A DNA stretch of 36,920 bases from an uncultured Parabacteroides sp. (GTDB taxonomy: Bacteria > Bacteroidota > Bacteroidia > Bacteroidales > Tannerellaceae). The position numbers and the translations under genes were made by a program. Shown piece by piece: positions 7,456 through 16,472 of this stretch (its first letter is position 1; each line of letters starts with the position of its first letter). The notes beneath the pieces were generated by a model. The model did no database searches and was not told where the DNA came from. It saw only the letters and a program-made list of their open reading frames with translations. The stretch spans positions 1 to 36,920 of the forward strand of contig CALUZR010000034.1 in the NCBI GenBank assembly GCA_944325335.1, read 5' to 3'.

Positions 7456-8172
7456 CTACACTTCGATGCTTTCCCCGGCGTTTGCCAAGAGCGTGAAGCG
7501 GACGCTCCGCCCTTCGGCGTAAGGACCGAAAGAAGCCACCTCGTCGGCCCTTCCCCAGAAGTGCATCGGGACGAAAATATCGACCTGGAAGTGGTCGACC
7601 AACTGCTCGGCGCCCCGGGCGAAATCGCTCCCGATGCGCGGGTCGACCGGAAACATCGCCACGTGCAGATGCGGGCATGATTCCTTCAGGTATTTCAATT
7701 CGTGCAGGAAATTGCCTTCCGCCATGCGCACCTCTCGCTCCGTCGCCTCATCTTTCCAATGCCAGTTGTTGAGGTCTCCGGCATGGAAAATCGTTTTCCC
7801 CTCGGCGCGGAGGAGGAACGAGACGCCCACGTCGGTCGAACCAAACGCCCGGACGTAGAGATGCGCATCCTCGAACAATTCGCCTTTGCGCAAGAAAACG
7901 GCTTCGCCTTCCGCCGCCCGTTTATGTTTCAGGATATCGCGGCTCAGGAGGTACGTGATGTTCTCCTTCTGGTTTTTCCATTCAAATATCTCCCGGCTGA
8001 AATGGTCGGGATGGAAATGGGAAGACAAGACGTACAACGGTTCCGGGCGTGTCAAGATCACGTCGTGCACATAACCCGTCTTGCCCTTCGTATCCCGAAA
8101 GTAATCGAACAAGACTGAATAAGCGTCTGTCTCCAAAGCAAAACCGCTATGGTTGATATAAGTAAGTTTCAT
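7456..8172 (-). CDS. Metallo-beta-lactamase fold hydrolase (UlaG-like)
   Basis: The protein has 238 residues and no signal peptide. The zinc-binding motif H-F-H-P-D-H (about residues 52-57) is complete. A later F-H-A-G-D segment and H in V-P-M-H-F supply the usual additional ligands. The compact size and M-K-L-T-Y-I-N-H-S-G-F N-terminus resemble UlaG-type or YtnP/L-ascorbate lactonase-like proteins, which hydrolyse lactones or phosphodiesters. The true substrate is unknown. The start at 8172 is preferred over 8205, because the -7 box at 8203-8210 overlaps the longer version. It is divergent from the GH3 gene. Confidence 0.88.
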   Translation of the reverse strand: MKLTYINHSGFALETDAYSVLFDYFRDTKGKTGYVHDVILTRPEPLYVLSSHFHPDHFSREIFEWKNQKENITYLLSRDILKHKRAAEGEAVFLRKGELFEDAHLYVRAFGSTDVGVSFLLRAEGKTIFHAGDLNNWHWKDEATEREVRMAEGNFLHELKYLKESCPHLHVAMFPVDPRIGSDFARGAEQLVDHFQVDIFVPMHFWGRADEVASFGPYAEGRSVRFTLLANAGESIEV

Positions 8173-8202
8173 CTTCGTTTCCTTTTCATTTGTTCGCGCC
8201 TC

Positions 8203-8210
8203 CAAAGTTA
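8203..8210 (-). promoter_or_regulatory. Promoter -7 box for the metallo-hydrolase
   Basis: Minus-strand TAACTTTG fits TAnnTTTG. No clear -33 TTG is seen. Transcription would start near 8197, leaving a leader of about 25 nt. Confidence 0.55.
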
Positions 8211-8288
8211 CGACGTTTCAACGGATAATTGTTCGTTTCATAACCGTTAATCATTCTGAAATCAGGCGTAAATTCAAAAGGTTTGAAC

Positions 8289-8296
8289 TATATTTG
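8289..8296 (+). promoter_or_regulatory. Promoter -7 box for the GH3 gene
   Basis: TATATTTG fits the -7 consensus. The -33 region lacks a good TTG, so an activator may be needed. The leader before the ATG at 8328 would be about 25 nt. Confidence 0.6.
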
Positions 8297-8327
8297 GACA
8301 CGTTTAATCCTATAAAATTGAATTTGA

Positions 8328-10535
8328 ATGAAACACTTGTTCGCAGTCCTTTTGCTTTTCGTTTCGCTTCTTGGTATACAAGCTCAAGAGGCATATCCGT
8401 TTCGAGATGTAACACTCCCTATAGAAGAACGAGTTAATGATCTAATTGCCCGGCTTCGCCTACCGGAAAAGGTACAATTGATGAAGCATCAATCGCCCGA
8501 AATCAAGCGTTTGGGCATTCCGGCTTATAATTGGTGGAATGAAGCTTTGCATGGCGTCGCACGAACTTCGGAGAAGGTCACGGTCTTTCCTCAAGCGATT
8601 GCGCTGGCAGCTACGTTTGACACGGAAGCGTTGGAGAAATGTGCGGACATGATATCATCGGAAGGGCGTGCGTTGTTTAATGAGGATTTGCGCGCGGGAA
8701 AGACGGGTGGTCCTTATCGCGGACTGACCTATTGGACACCGAATGTAAACATCTTTCGCGACCCTCGCTGGGGACGTGGACAAGAAACGTATGGCGAAGA
8801 TCCGTATTTGACGTCGAAAATGGGAGCTGCTATGGTGCGAGGGTTGGAAGGTTCAGATCCGGATTACTTGAAAGCCGTAGCCTGTGCGAAGCATTATGCC
8901 GTACATAGCGGACCGGAAGCAAGCCGGCATACGTTTGACATATCGGTCAGCGCGTATGATTTGTGGGATACTTATTTGCCTGCATTTCGGGAGTTGGTGG
9001 TAAAAGCAGGCGTACATGGCGTGATGTGTGCTTACAATCGCGTAGACAACCAACCGTGTTGTGGTAATAATGAGTTGCTTCATTATATTCTTCGTAACCA
9101 ATGGGGATTTGAGGGGTATGTGACATCTGATTGCTGGGCGATTAACGATTTCGCACACCACCATAAGACCCATGCCAACGATATAGAAGCCGTAAGCGAT
9201 GCGGTATTGAAAGGGACAGACTTGGAGTGCGGAAACTTGTATCAACTCTTAGAGCAAGGCGTCCAACAAGGACTGATTGAGGAGCGGGATATTGACGTAT
9301 CATTGAAGCGTCTCCTTACGATCTTATTCAAAATCGGATTGTTCGACCCGGTAGATAAAAACCCATACGGACAAATCGGCAGGGAAGTCATCGAATGCGA
9401 TGCACATAAAAAGCAAGCGTATGAAATGGCTCGTAAGTCGATGGTGCTCCTTAAGAATGAGGGCGACATACTTCCTTTAGATAGAAATAAGATAAAACGG
9501 ATAGCCGTCGTAGGTCCGAATGCAGACGATGAGCAAACGCTTCTGGCAAATTACTTTGGAACCCCGAGCGAAATCATTACTCCGCTAAAGAGTTTGAAGC
9601 GGAGATTACAAGGGAAGATAGCCATTGATTATATGAAAGGTGTAGACCATGTGAGTCTGTTGGAAGCAGCACCTTCGTTTGAGACCATCGCTGCTCAAGC
9701 CAAGAACGCCGACGTAATCTTATTCTTTTCCGGAATTAATGCCAATTATGAAGGAGAACAAGGCGATGCAGGAGCCGACGGTTATGTGGGATTTGCCAGT
9801 GGAGATCGAACTTCCATCCAACTTCCTTCCGTCCAACTCGATTTATTGAAAGCGTTAAAGCAAACCGGCCGTCCCATTATTTTGGTGAATATGTCCGGTT
9901 CAGTGATGAGTTTCGAGTGGGAAAGCCAGCATGTAGATGCCATTCTCCAAGCATGGTATGGAGGGCAAGCCGCGGGTGATGCCATTACGGATATACTCTT
10001 TGGCGATTATAACCCGGCCGGGCGTATGCCATTGACGACTTATATGAACGATGCCGATTTGCCTCCGTTCGAGGATTACGCCATGCAAAATCGTACGTAT
10101 CGTTATTTTCGAGGACAAGTGCGTTATCCTTTTGGATATGGATTAAGTTATACCACCTTCCAATACTCGCCCTGCACGGTAGATTCTATTGTTCAGACAG
10201 GGCAAACAATTCAATTTACCGCACGAGTAACTAACTCCGGAGAACGAGATGGAGAAGAAGTCGTACAATTATATATCGCACATACGGGAGAGCATCATGC
10301 GCCTCGCCCAATTTGCGCATTAAAAGGCTTTCAACGTATCGCGCTAAAGAAAGGAGAAAGTCGCGAAGTGACTTTCACACTCTCGCCGGAAGAATTAGCC
10401 TTAGTAAATCAAGACGGAATGCTAATAGAACAGGCTGGTAAAGCGGATGTGTATATTGGCGGAGGTTTGCCTTATCACTCTGAAGGCATATTCTATCCGC
10501 TTACCATTTCGGGAGATAAATACCAAGTATATTAA
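8328..10535 (+). CDS. GH3 glycoside hydrolase (beta-xylosidase/beta-glucosidase type)
   Basis: The 735-residue protein has a type I signal peptide (M-K-H-L-F followed by a hydrophobic stretch, ending near A-Q at 19-20), so it acts in the periplasm or at the cell surface. The GH3 N-terminal barrel includes Y-N-W-W-N-E-A-L-H-G (67-76), K-H-Y (188-190) and the nucleophile Asp 268 in V-T-S-D-C-W. The second (alpha/beta) domain and a C-terminal fibronectin-III-like domain (about 640-725) follow, the usual order. The W-W-N-E-A-L-H-G-V-A segment is typical of bacterial beta-xylosidases and related arabinosidases; the exact sugar cannot be fixed. There is no SusC/SusD pair beside it, so it is an orphan enzyme. 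It converges with the GH13 gene with only 20 bp between them. Confidence 0.94.
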   Translation: MKHLFAVLLLFVSLLGIQAQEAYPFRDVTLPIEERVNDLIARLRLPEKVQLMKHQSPEIKRLGIPAYNWWNEALHGVARTSEKVTVFPQAIALAATFDTEALEKCADMISSEGRALFNEDLRAGKTGGPYRGLTYWTPNVNIFRDPRWGRGQETYGEDPYLTSKMGAAMVRGLEGSDPDYLKAVACAKHYAVHSGPEASRHTFDISVSAYDLWDTYLPAFRELVVKAGVHGVMCAYNRVDNQPCCGNNELLHYILRNQWGFEGYVTSDCWAINDFAHHHKTHANDIEAVSDAVLKGTDLECGNLYQLLEQGVQQGLIEERDIDVSLKRLLTILFKIGLFDPVDKNPYGQIGREVIECDAHKKQAYEMARKSMVLLKNEGDILPLDRNKIKRIAVVGPNADDEQTLLANYFGTPSEIITPLKSLKRRLQGKIAIDYMKGVDHVSLLEAAPSFETIAAQAKNADVILFFSGINANYEGEQGDAGADGYVGFASGDRTSIQLPSVQLDLLKALKQTGRPIILVNMSGSVMSFEWESQHVDAILQAWYGGQAAGDAITDILFGDYNPAGRMPLTTYMNDADLPPFEDYAMQNRTYRYFRGQVRYPFGYGLSYTTFQYSPCTVDSIVQTGQTIQFTARVTNSGERDGEEVVQLYIAHTGEHHAPRPICALKGFQRIALKKGESREVTFTLSPEELALVNQDGMLIEQAGKADVYIGGGLPYHSEGIFYPLTISGDKYQVY

Positions 10536-10555
10536 GATTGCCCCTATACGGATAC

Positions 10556-11956
10556 TTACTTCTTTGATTTGGCAAGAGGCACTTTCAAGATATAAGAATG
10601 TTCAGTCTCTACAAAGCCGGTGAGTATTCCACGGGAAACGATAAAGTTCGCATGGTGCACCGAGTCTGTATAATGTCCATCGGGAAGCGTCGTCGGCAGG
10701 GAAATCGAATGGCTTTCGCCCAAATTGACTAATGCAACACCATGCGAACCTCGTGCGACCTCAGCTACGCTTCCATCGGGAGAGAAGAAGAGGGTTTCTC
10801 GTTCTCCACGCATAGCTTGACGGAAACGATTAGCAGCCACCACCTCTGGGTGTTGGAAGTTATCGTTTCCCGGCTTTCCGATCTGGTTATTTCCCCATCG
10901 ATTGCCGGGACCGGAACCCGCAGGACGATTGAAGAAAAGCGGAACGCTCGACGCGCGTGCCACGAGGAAAGTCCATCCGCATCGTATTTGGGCATCGGTC
11001 AGATTAGCGGATTCACCCTCATTACAATACGTATCGTGGCTTTCAACCCAGGTAATCAATTGCCGAGGATTTGCCTTATGGTGCCACGATTTGAGGTCTT
11101 CGCGCCGGAAATCTTTCTGCTCCAACGCATGTCGCAAACAACCACCATACGTGCTGGCCGTGACTCCGATATAGTGGGCATACTCTTGCTCTTTCGTGTT
11201 TTTGTCTTGCAAGACTTCGCCATAGATAAATAGCGCATGCTTCTTTGCCAACGAAAGTCCGTAAACCGATTCACGTCCGGTCATAACGGGCCAGAAATTG
11301 TTCCGCTTTGCCAGAGCATCCTTCGGGTCAGACGGAAGCCCGATGTGTTTAGCGGTATCGTATCGAAAGCCACCGGCACCGAGAGTGATGAGCTCATTGA
11401 TATAGGAAAGAAAATAATGTTGGAAGAGCGGATTCTCTGTATTTACGTCGGGAAGTCCACCAACGGCACCCGTAGTACACTGGTATCGGTCGTTATAATC
11501 TTCGATGATATTCAACCCGTTGGCATGATAAAGTTTATCCTTTCCCCCGACCGCATCGATGAAAGCACGCGAGATGGCCGTTCGCTCAAAAGCAGTATGG
11601 TTGGGTAAGACATCCACTAATACGGTGATGCCTTGCCGTTTCGCTTCCTCCGTCATGCGGGCAAAGGCTTGCTTCGTACCCATTTGGTAATTCCCGATCG
11701 TCCAATCCGTCGGTTGATAATGATAGTACCATTTCCCATTTCCGTAGATTTCCATGCCTCCTGCTTCGCCCACGAAACACCGGTTGGCGGGCGAAGTTTG
11801 TACCATGGTGTATCCTGCTTCGGCAATTTCCGCCATGTGCTTGCGAATGGTATCGAACGACCAGCAAAAGGCATGCAAGATCGTACCATCTTGTCCTTCT
11901 CGCGGAAGGGTTATCGGCCTCCAAAAGGGGAAAAGTGAACTAAACCAAGACATCAT
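10556..11956 (-). CDS. GH13 alpha-amylase family protein
   Basis: All four GH13 conserved regions are present: D-V-L-P-N-H (115-120), G-F-R-Y-D-T-A-K-H with nucleophile Asp 200, the acid/base Glu 247 in G-E-V, and E-S-H-D with Asp 308. The 466-residue length covers the (beta/alpha)8 barrel and a short C-terminal beta domain. There is no clear signal peptide: the N-terminus M-M-S-W-F-S-S-L-F-P-F-W-R is only weakly hydrophobic, so the protein may be cytoplasmic or secreted by another route. It starts 2 bp after the stop of the heme-motif lipoprotein and is the last gene of a five-gene minus-strand operon. It probably cleaves alpha-1,4-glucans. An alternative start is the second methionine, 3 bp later. 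Confidence 0.9.
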   Translation of the reverse strand: MMSWFSSLFPFWRPITLPREGQDGTILHAFCWSFDTIRKHMAEIAEAGYTMVQTSPANRCFVGEAGGMEIYGNGKWYYHYQPTDWTIGNYQMGTKQAFARMTEEAKRQGITVLVDVLPNHTAFERTAISRAFIDAVGGKDKLYHANGLNIIEDYNDRYQCTTGAVGGLPDVNTENPLFQHYFLSYINELITLGAGGFRYDTAKHIGLPSDPKDALAKRNNFWPVMTGRESVYGLSLAKKHALFIYGEVLQDKNTKEQEYAHYIGVTASTYGGCLRHALEQKDFRREDLKSWHHKANPRQLITWVESHDTYCNEGESANLTDAQIRCGWTFLVARASSVPLFFNRPAGSGPGNRWGNNQIGKPGNDNFQHPEVVAANRFRQAMRGERETLFFSPDGSVAEVARGSHGVALVNLGESHSISLPTTLPDGHYTDSVHHANFIVSRGILTGFVETEHSYILKVPLAKSKK

Positions 11957-11958
11957 CT

Positions 11959-13446
11959 TTATCTCTGAAAGGCAATAGACGTACCGCCTGTCCGTGCTTT
12001 ATCCATCAAGGTGCGGGATGAAACCTCGACTCGGCCTTGCACAAACTCCGGTATGTTGTATGATTGCATGAATTCTACATAAAAATCACGTGTCTTTTGC
12101 GGGAGGACAAAAGGTTTCGAGGCGCGTCCCTCTTCCGAAATATGCGCCAGATAAGGACGGGTGTACAATCCATCGCCCCGCCGGCTACTGAATACGATCC
12201 ATCGTCCGTTGCTGCTCCAAGCATGATAGCTTTCCACGTCCGGACTATTCACTTCCGTCAGGCATCGGCTTTGGCCTGTTTGCAAATCAAGTAAATACAA
12301 ATCGGCCTCTTTATGCCAAATCGAGAAGTTTCCATAATCGAACAACGAATAGAGCAAGAAGCGTCCATCGGGCGAAACACGCGGAAAAGAGACACTACGT
12401 CCTTCGCGAGGAGCAGAATAAAGCGTATCAACTTCTGTCCCGAACGTGCGCGTCTCCGGATCGAAGGCGATTGAGCAAAGGCTATATTTCACTTTCCGAA
12501 ACTCTTGTGGCATATTACGTGCCTCGGCAGAGCAGAAATAGAGCCGCTTCCCATCGGCCGAGAAGGTGGGGAACGTTTCAAAGGCTTGCTTCGAAAAGAG
12601 TGCAGGGGCGGTCACCAGCTCATGCTTTTCGCTATCATAAACCACCACATCCGACTCCATATCATATACTTCGATGCGGTTCGGGTCGTTCGGGTGGAAA
12701 AACTGGCGGGTCGTATTGGTCGAGAAAGCGATAAACCGCCCGCCCGGATGCCACGAAGGATAGACGAGGTCGGAGATCGTCTCCGGCGTCTTCGTATTGA
12801 GTTTCTCTACTTCCTTTCCTCGGACGAGATAAGTACCTCCGAATTTCTGGCGCATGTGGAAGAGGAAAAGATCCGGACGCCGGTTGCAAAACGAATGGCA
12901 ATTCATGCAATTCTCGCCCGTCTGGTAATTCTCCACAATGGGTGTCTCTTCAAACGAGGTCAAATCACGTTGGTAAATACCTAAATGATTCCAAAGTTCA
13001 TACCCAGGTGCAATCCTTCTATACGCCAAATAGCTATCCATCGAATCCGGAGAGACATGCCATTCGAAAGGACGATAAGCATACCATCCGTCCGCCTTCC
13101 GCACCGCCACCTCGATTTGTATCGATTCGCCTACGGATTCACCTAAGAGCTTTTCCCATTTATCCATCGGGATTTGGAACGTATTCGCCTGATAGGGCAC
13201 CTCAAAACTTTGCTCACCGGAGGAAAAACGGGCGATGGCCTCGTCCACTTCCTCTTGCAAACCAAAGCAGAGCGGAGCGATACGCGGTGGGATTGTTACT
13301 TCCACATAATCAGGATATATCGATGGATACGCGTCTATCTGCTTATCGATTTTCGGAAAGTGGTTTGTGCACGCTCCCAAACATAACCAGGCCATACAAA
13401 GAATATAGGCATAAACCGGTTTCTTTATCGTTATATTTCTTTCCAT
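11959..13446 (-). CDS. Lipoprotein with TolB/WD40-like propeller and a heme-c motif
   Basis: The protein has 495 residues from the ATG at 13446. The N-terminus is a lipoprotein signal with lipobox L-G-A-C (Cys 26), so it is anchored in a membrane. Residues 40-170 are a beta-rich domain of unknown type. A single C-M-N-C-H motif at 180-184 is a covalent heme-c attachment site, followed by conserved-looking histidine-rich sequence. The rest (about 215-480) contains PD40/TolB-like propeller repeats such as Y-P-S-W-H-P-G-G-R-F-I-A-F-S, F-P-T-F-S-A-D-G-K-R-L-Y-F and F-P-R-V-S-P-D-G-R-F-L-L-Y-S. The start is 2 bp after the DUF6057-like stop, so they are translationally linked. The function is unknown; an electron-transfer or sensing role in the envelope is inference. 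Confidence 0.82.
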   Translation of the reverse strand: MERNITIKKPVYAYILCMAWLCLGACTNHFPKIDKQIDAYPSIYPDYVEVTIPPRIAPLCFGLQEEVDEAIARFSSGEQSFEVPYQANTFQIPMDKWEKLLGESVGESIQIEVAVRKADGWYAYRPFEWHVSPDSMDSYLAYRRIAPGYELWNHLGIYQRDLTSFEETPIVENYQTGENCMNCHSFCNRRPDLFLFHMRQKFGGTYLVRGKEVEKLNTKTPETISDLVYPSWHPGGRFIAFSTNTTRQFFHPNDPNRIEVYDMESDVVVYDSEKHELVTAPALFSKQAFETFPTFSADGKRLYFCSAEARNMPQEFRKVKYSLCSIAFDPETRTFGTEVDTLYSAPREGRSVSFPRVSPDGRFLLYSLFDYGNFSIWHKEADLYLLDLQTGQSRCLTEVNSPDVESYHAWSSNGRWIVFSSRRGDGLYTRPYLAHISEEGRASKPFVLPQKTRDFYVEFMQSYNIPEFVQGRVEVSSRTLMDKARTGGTSIAFQR

Positions 13447-13448
13447 TT

Positions 13449-15215
13449 TCAATTGAACATTACGTAAAACCAATAAGTCTCGCCATACGAGCGACGGAGC
13501 AAATTCGCCACGCCACGGTCTCCCCGACTGGCTAATATCTGGCGTTTGAAGTCCTTATACCGGGAAATGACTTCGGGTTGTACGCCATACGTATCCCATT
13601 TTGTGCTATCCTTCTCGAAGGCAACAATAAGCGCCTCCTGGTAGCGCACCGGAAGTGTGGGCAAAGCACTCGTTCCCCGGTATTCATCCATCAAGGAAAC
13701 GAACCGCCCCAAGTCCTTGGCCAAGAGATAATATCCTGCCAAATATTGGAAGGCCGTCTGTGCTTTTTCTGGATTTGCCTGAATCGGATTGATCAAAGCC
13801 ATCACAAATTCATTACCTGAAGTAATCATCTGTGAAGTATCTGCGGGCGAAGGTAAAAGGGCACGCCTTAATCCTAACTCCGCATCGGCCTCTACTTTGG
13901 CATCATTATAGAGGAAAGGACGTTGCGACTCCGCCCATTCGCGATAAACGGGCGATTGCTCCAATAGGTGCAAATACTTATCGGCCACAGGGTAAGCACC
14001 GAAGATGAGATTCGTCTTCACCAAGCGTTGGATCATCCGGACGTTATGGCTTCCGTGCGCTGAGACATCGCCCTCGAACGCCATCCGTTGGGAAAGCGAA
14101 ATATTGCCACACGTATAAAAGAGGTCGCTCAAAAGGACCGACAACGCCTCCGTGCGATTCCAAGGCACGCCCAAACCTTTCTCCGAACGGATATCAAAGC
14201 GGAAAAGGTCGTCCGCCAACCGTCCTTCTTCGGCCAATGCCCGGCTGAGGAGCGTCATGTAAAGATAGTTTGTCAAGCGTCCATCGCAATCTTGGATGAT
14301 CTGATTCCATTGTTCGGTACGCGAATAATAGTCCAATTTCATATATGCCAACGTCTTCCAATCGCCATACTTGCTTACGCCCCAATAGGCAACCCAGACG
14401 AGGAGAAGGCATTCCGCAATCCATACGCCCGTCCGCACCCGGCCTTTCAACGTCCAACTCAGCTTTCCGCCCAGCCATCCGGCGAGCGTCAAAGCCAGCA
14501 CGATCCACCACGCGGCGTACACCACCGGAGGCACTTCGAGCTTCGGCATATAATAATGTATAGGCAAGAAGGCTTTCCCCAATGAATCCGACCAGCCCAT
14601 CCGATAGATTCCATATCCGATCACGAAGGCGACAAGAGGATAAACGAACGCTATCCGCCAGGCGCCCCTCTCCTTTCGCGCGATTTCATAGAAGAAGAGC
14701 AGAAGGGCAAGCGAAGCAAAGGCCGCTCCTCCCATCCAAGCCAATAATCCGATACTCACGATGCCAACAAGCACACGTCCGACCAGCGGCTTTATATAGG
14801 TATAGCCTAATGCCATCCCGAGGCAAAAAAGGTAAGCCATGCTTCCCGCCGAGTTATAATTGAAATCCAACGACGCCCAGCATAAAGCCAAAACTGGCAA
14901 CCATCCCAAGAAAGCCATATAACCCGAACCGGACATGCGCCTCAACCACGCCCCCGTAAGGCAAGCCGCCAGGAGCACGACAAGGGTTGTAAGCAAAGCC
15001 CCCATATAAGGATAGGCGAAAAATTGCACACAAGCCTCCGCGCACCATTCGCACACGCCGCCCATCTGGCTCGCTTTCTCTATCCAATATGTCTTGGAAA
15101 GCAAAAACAACTGGCTTTGTTCGACGTAAAAGAAGTAATACGCAAAGTAGCTTTGCAAGAAGACATACAAAGCAATGCCCAACAATCCGGAGAAGATATA
15201 AAACTGCTTTCTCAT
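13449..15215 (-). CDS. Large polytopic membrane protein (DUF6057-like)
   Basis: This 588-residue protein begins at the ATG at 15215 with M-R-K-Q-F-Y-I-F-S-G-L-L-G-I-A-L. The first ~320 residues hold about nine to ten hydrophobic segments. The second half (about 325-588) is soluble, helical and repeat-like, with features of TPR-type packing. This pattern resembles the DUF6057 family of Bacteroidetes, though I rely on memory for the number. No catalytic motif is recognisable. The downstream partner is the heme-motif propeller lipoprotein, which starts 2 bp after its stop; the tight coupling suggests the two form an envelope complex. The preceding DUF486 gene ends 13 bp upstream. Confidence 0.75.
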   Translation of the reverse strand: MRKQFYIFSGLLGIALYVFLQSYFAYYFFYVEQSQLFLLSKTYWIEKASQMGGVCEWCAEACVQFFAYPYMGALLTTLVVLLAACLTGAWLRRMSGSGYMAFLGWLPVLALCWASLDFNYNSAGSMAYLFCLGMALGYTYIKPLVGRVLVGIVSIGLLAWMGGAAFASLALLLFFYEIARKERGAWRIAFVYPLVAFVIGYGIYRMGWSDSLGKAFLPIHYYMPKLEVPPVVYAAWWIVLALTLAGWLGGKLSWTLKGRVRTGVWIAECLLLVWVAYWGVSKYGDWKTLAYMKLDYYSRTEQWNQIIQDCDGRLTNYLYMTLLSRALAEEGRLADDLFRFDIRSEKGLGVPWNRTEALSVLLSDLFYTCGNISLSQRMAFEGDVSAHGSHNVRMIQRLVKTNLIFGAYPVADKYLHLLEQSPVYREWAESQRPFLYNDAKVEADAELGLRRALLPSPADTSQMITSGNEFVMALINPIQANPEKAQTAFQYLAGYYLLAKDLGRFVSLMDEYRGTSALPTLPVRYQEALIVAFEKDSTKWDTYGVQPEVISRYKDFKRQILASRGDRGVANLLRRSYGETYWFYVMFN

Positions 15216-15228
15216 CACCCGTACGGAT

Positions 15229-15603
15229 TTATTTCTTAAAGACCAAATACACCGCCGCCACGAGGAAAAGGAACGCCAAGGCATGATTCCATTTCAACGT
15301 TTCTCCCTTGAAGGCCAACGAACTGAAAACGACAAAGACCACCAACGTGATGACCTCTTGGATCACTTTCAATTGGATCAGGCTGAACGGCCCGCCATTA
15401 TCCCGAAACCCTAACCGATTGGCCGGTACTTGGAAACAATATTCGAAGAAAGCCAATACCCAACTAAATACAATCACACCAATCACGGGCAAATGTTCGA
15501 ACCAACTGAATTGTTGCTTCAATTTCAGGTGCCCATACCAGGCGCAGGTCATGAAGATGTTCGATACGATCAACATCAGTATCGTGTAAAATCCTTGTTG
15601 CAT
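15229..15603 (-). CDS. DMT family protein (DUF486)
   Basis: The 124-residue protein has four predicted membrane helices and ends in the segment L-A-F-L-F-L-V-A-A-V-Y-L-V-F-K-K. The F-E-Y-C-F-Q-V-P-A-N-R-L-G segment is typical of DUF486, a small member of the drug/metabolite transporter superfamily. The length is normal. It sits 11 bp downstream of the TtcA-like gene and 13 bp upstream of the DUF6057-like gene in the operon. The substrate is unknown. Confidence 0.9.
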   Translation of the reverse strand: MQQGFYTILMLIVSNIFMTCAWYGHLKLKQQFSWFEHLPVIGVIVFSWVLAFFEYCFQVPANRLGFRDNGGPFSLIQLKVIQEVITLVVFVVFSSLAFKGETLKWNHALAFLFLVAAVYLVFKK

Positions 15604-15614
15604 GCTATACTTTT

Positions 15615-16364
15615 TTACATTTTTACTTTCGGAGGCAAATAATCCGTTTGGATATTCGTCATGCTATTCCATAGGCTATGGCGCACGTCGGGCTGGATGG
15701 TTTCCAGCTCGCGGAAGATGCGTTTGATGGATGTCCGACTGGAGGCAGTCTCGTAAGGGCAATTCTTCACCTGCTTCCGATAATGCCGAAGCCGGGCAAG
15801 CGTGGCCAATTCCGACTCTGCAATGAGGCAAAGCGGACGGACAATCTCCATGTCGAACTTCGTCATCCGGAGTTTCGGCGGCATGGTGCTGAACGATCCT
15901 TGGTGGGTAAGGTTCAAAAGCAGTGTCTCCAAGATGTCGTCTTGATGGTGTCCTAAGGCAATCTTCCGGCATCCAATACCCTTCGCAATCTCAAAGAGCG
16001 TTTTGCGTCGCATCCACGAACAGAGGAAACAAGGGGTATGACGGGTATCGGTCGAAGGGTCGAACTCCGTCTCCTTCACGATGAGCGGAACGCCGTATGC
16101 CTCGCACACCTCCCGAAGATACGCCTCATCTGACTCGTAAGGAATATTCCGCATCCGCACATGTGCCGCCACGAGCGTAAACTTCGGGCGAAAAATACGC
16201 ATCCGCCGGCCGAGCAATTCCACCAAGGCGAGCGAATCCTTGCCGCCCGACAAGCCCACCAGCAACTTGTCACCGTCCGCAATCAATTCGTATGCACGCA
16301 TCGCCCGGACGACTTTCCCGTCCAATCGCCGAAGCAGCAATTCCTCTTCCGTCTTCTGTGCCAT
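15615..16364 (-). CDS. TtcA-like tRNA 2-thiocytidine biosynthesis protein
   Basis: The 249-residue cytoplasmic protein has the PP-loop ATP pyrophosphatase motif S-G-G-K-D-S at 39-44. Cysteines 112 and 115 in P-C-F-L-C-S-W and Cys 202 in N-C-P-Y-E match the three Fe-S ligands of TtcA. G-H-H-Q-D-D-I-L-E-T (138-147) is another family landmark. TtcA uses ATP and a sulfur donor to thiolate cytidine 32 of certain tRNAs. The family includes paralogues with other targets, so the substrate is probable rather than proven. It is the first gene of the five-gene operon and is transcribed from a -7 box at 16387-16394. Confidence 0.9.
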   Translation of the reverse strand: MAQKTEEELLLRRLDGKVVRAMRAYELIADGDKLLVGLSGGKDSLALVELLGRRMRIFRPKFTLVAAHVRMRNIPYESDEAYLREVCEAYGVPLIVKETEFDPSTDTRHTPCFLCSWMRRKTLFEIAKGIGCRKIALGHHQDDILETLLLNLTHQGSFSTMPPKLRMTKFDMEIVRPLCLIAESELATLARLRHYRKQVKNCPYETASSRTSIKRIFRELETIQPDVRHSLWNSMTNIQTDYLPPKVKM

Positions 16365-16386
16365 ATATCCTTTTGAAATAACGGCG

Positions 16387-16394
16387 CAAAATTA
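16387..16394 (-). promoter_or_regulatory. Promoter -7 box for the TtcA-led operon
   Basis: Minus-strand TAATTTTG fits TAnnTTTG. No TTG lies at the expected -33 distance. The leader would be about 17 nt. It probably drives all five genes down to the GH13 gene. Confidence 0.6.
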
Positions 16395-16472
16395 CGAATT
16401 ATGAATTGAAAATGGAAAGAGGTTGGATTGAAAATTCTCCGATACAATCATCTGGACACTCATTTTCAACTA

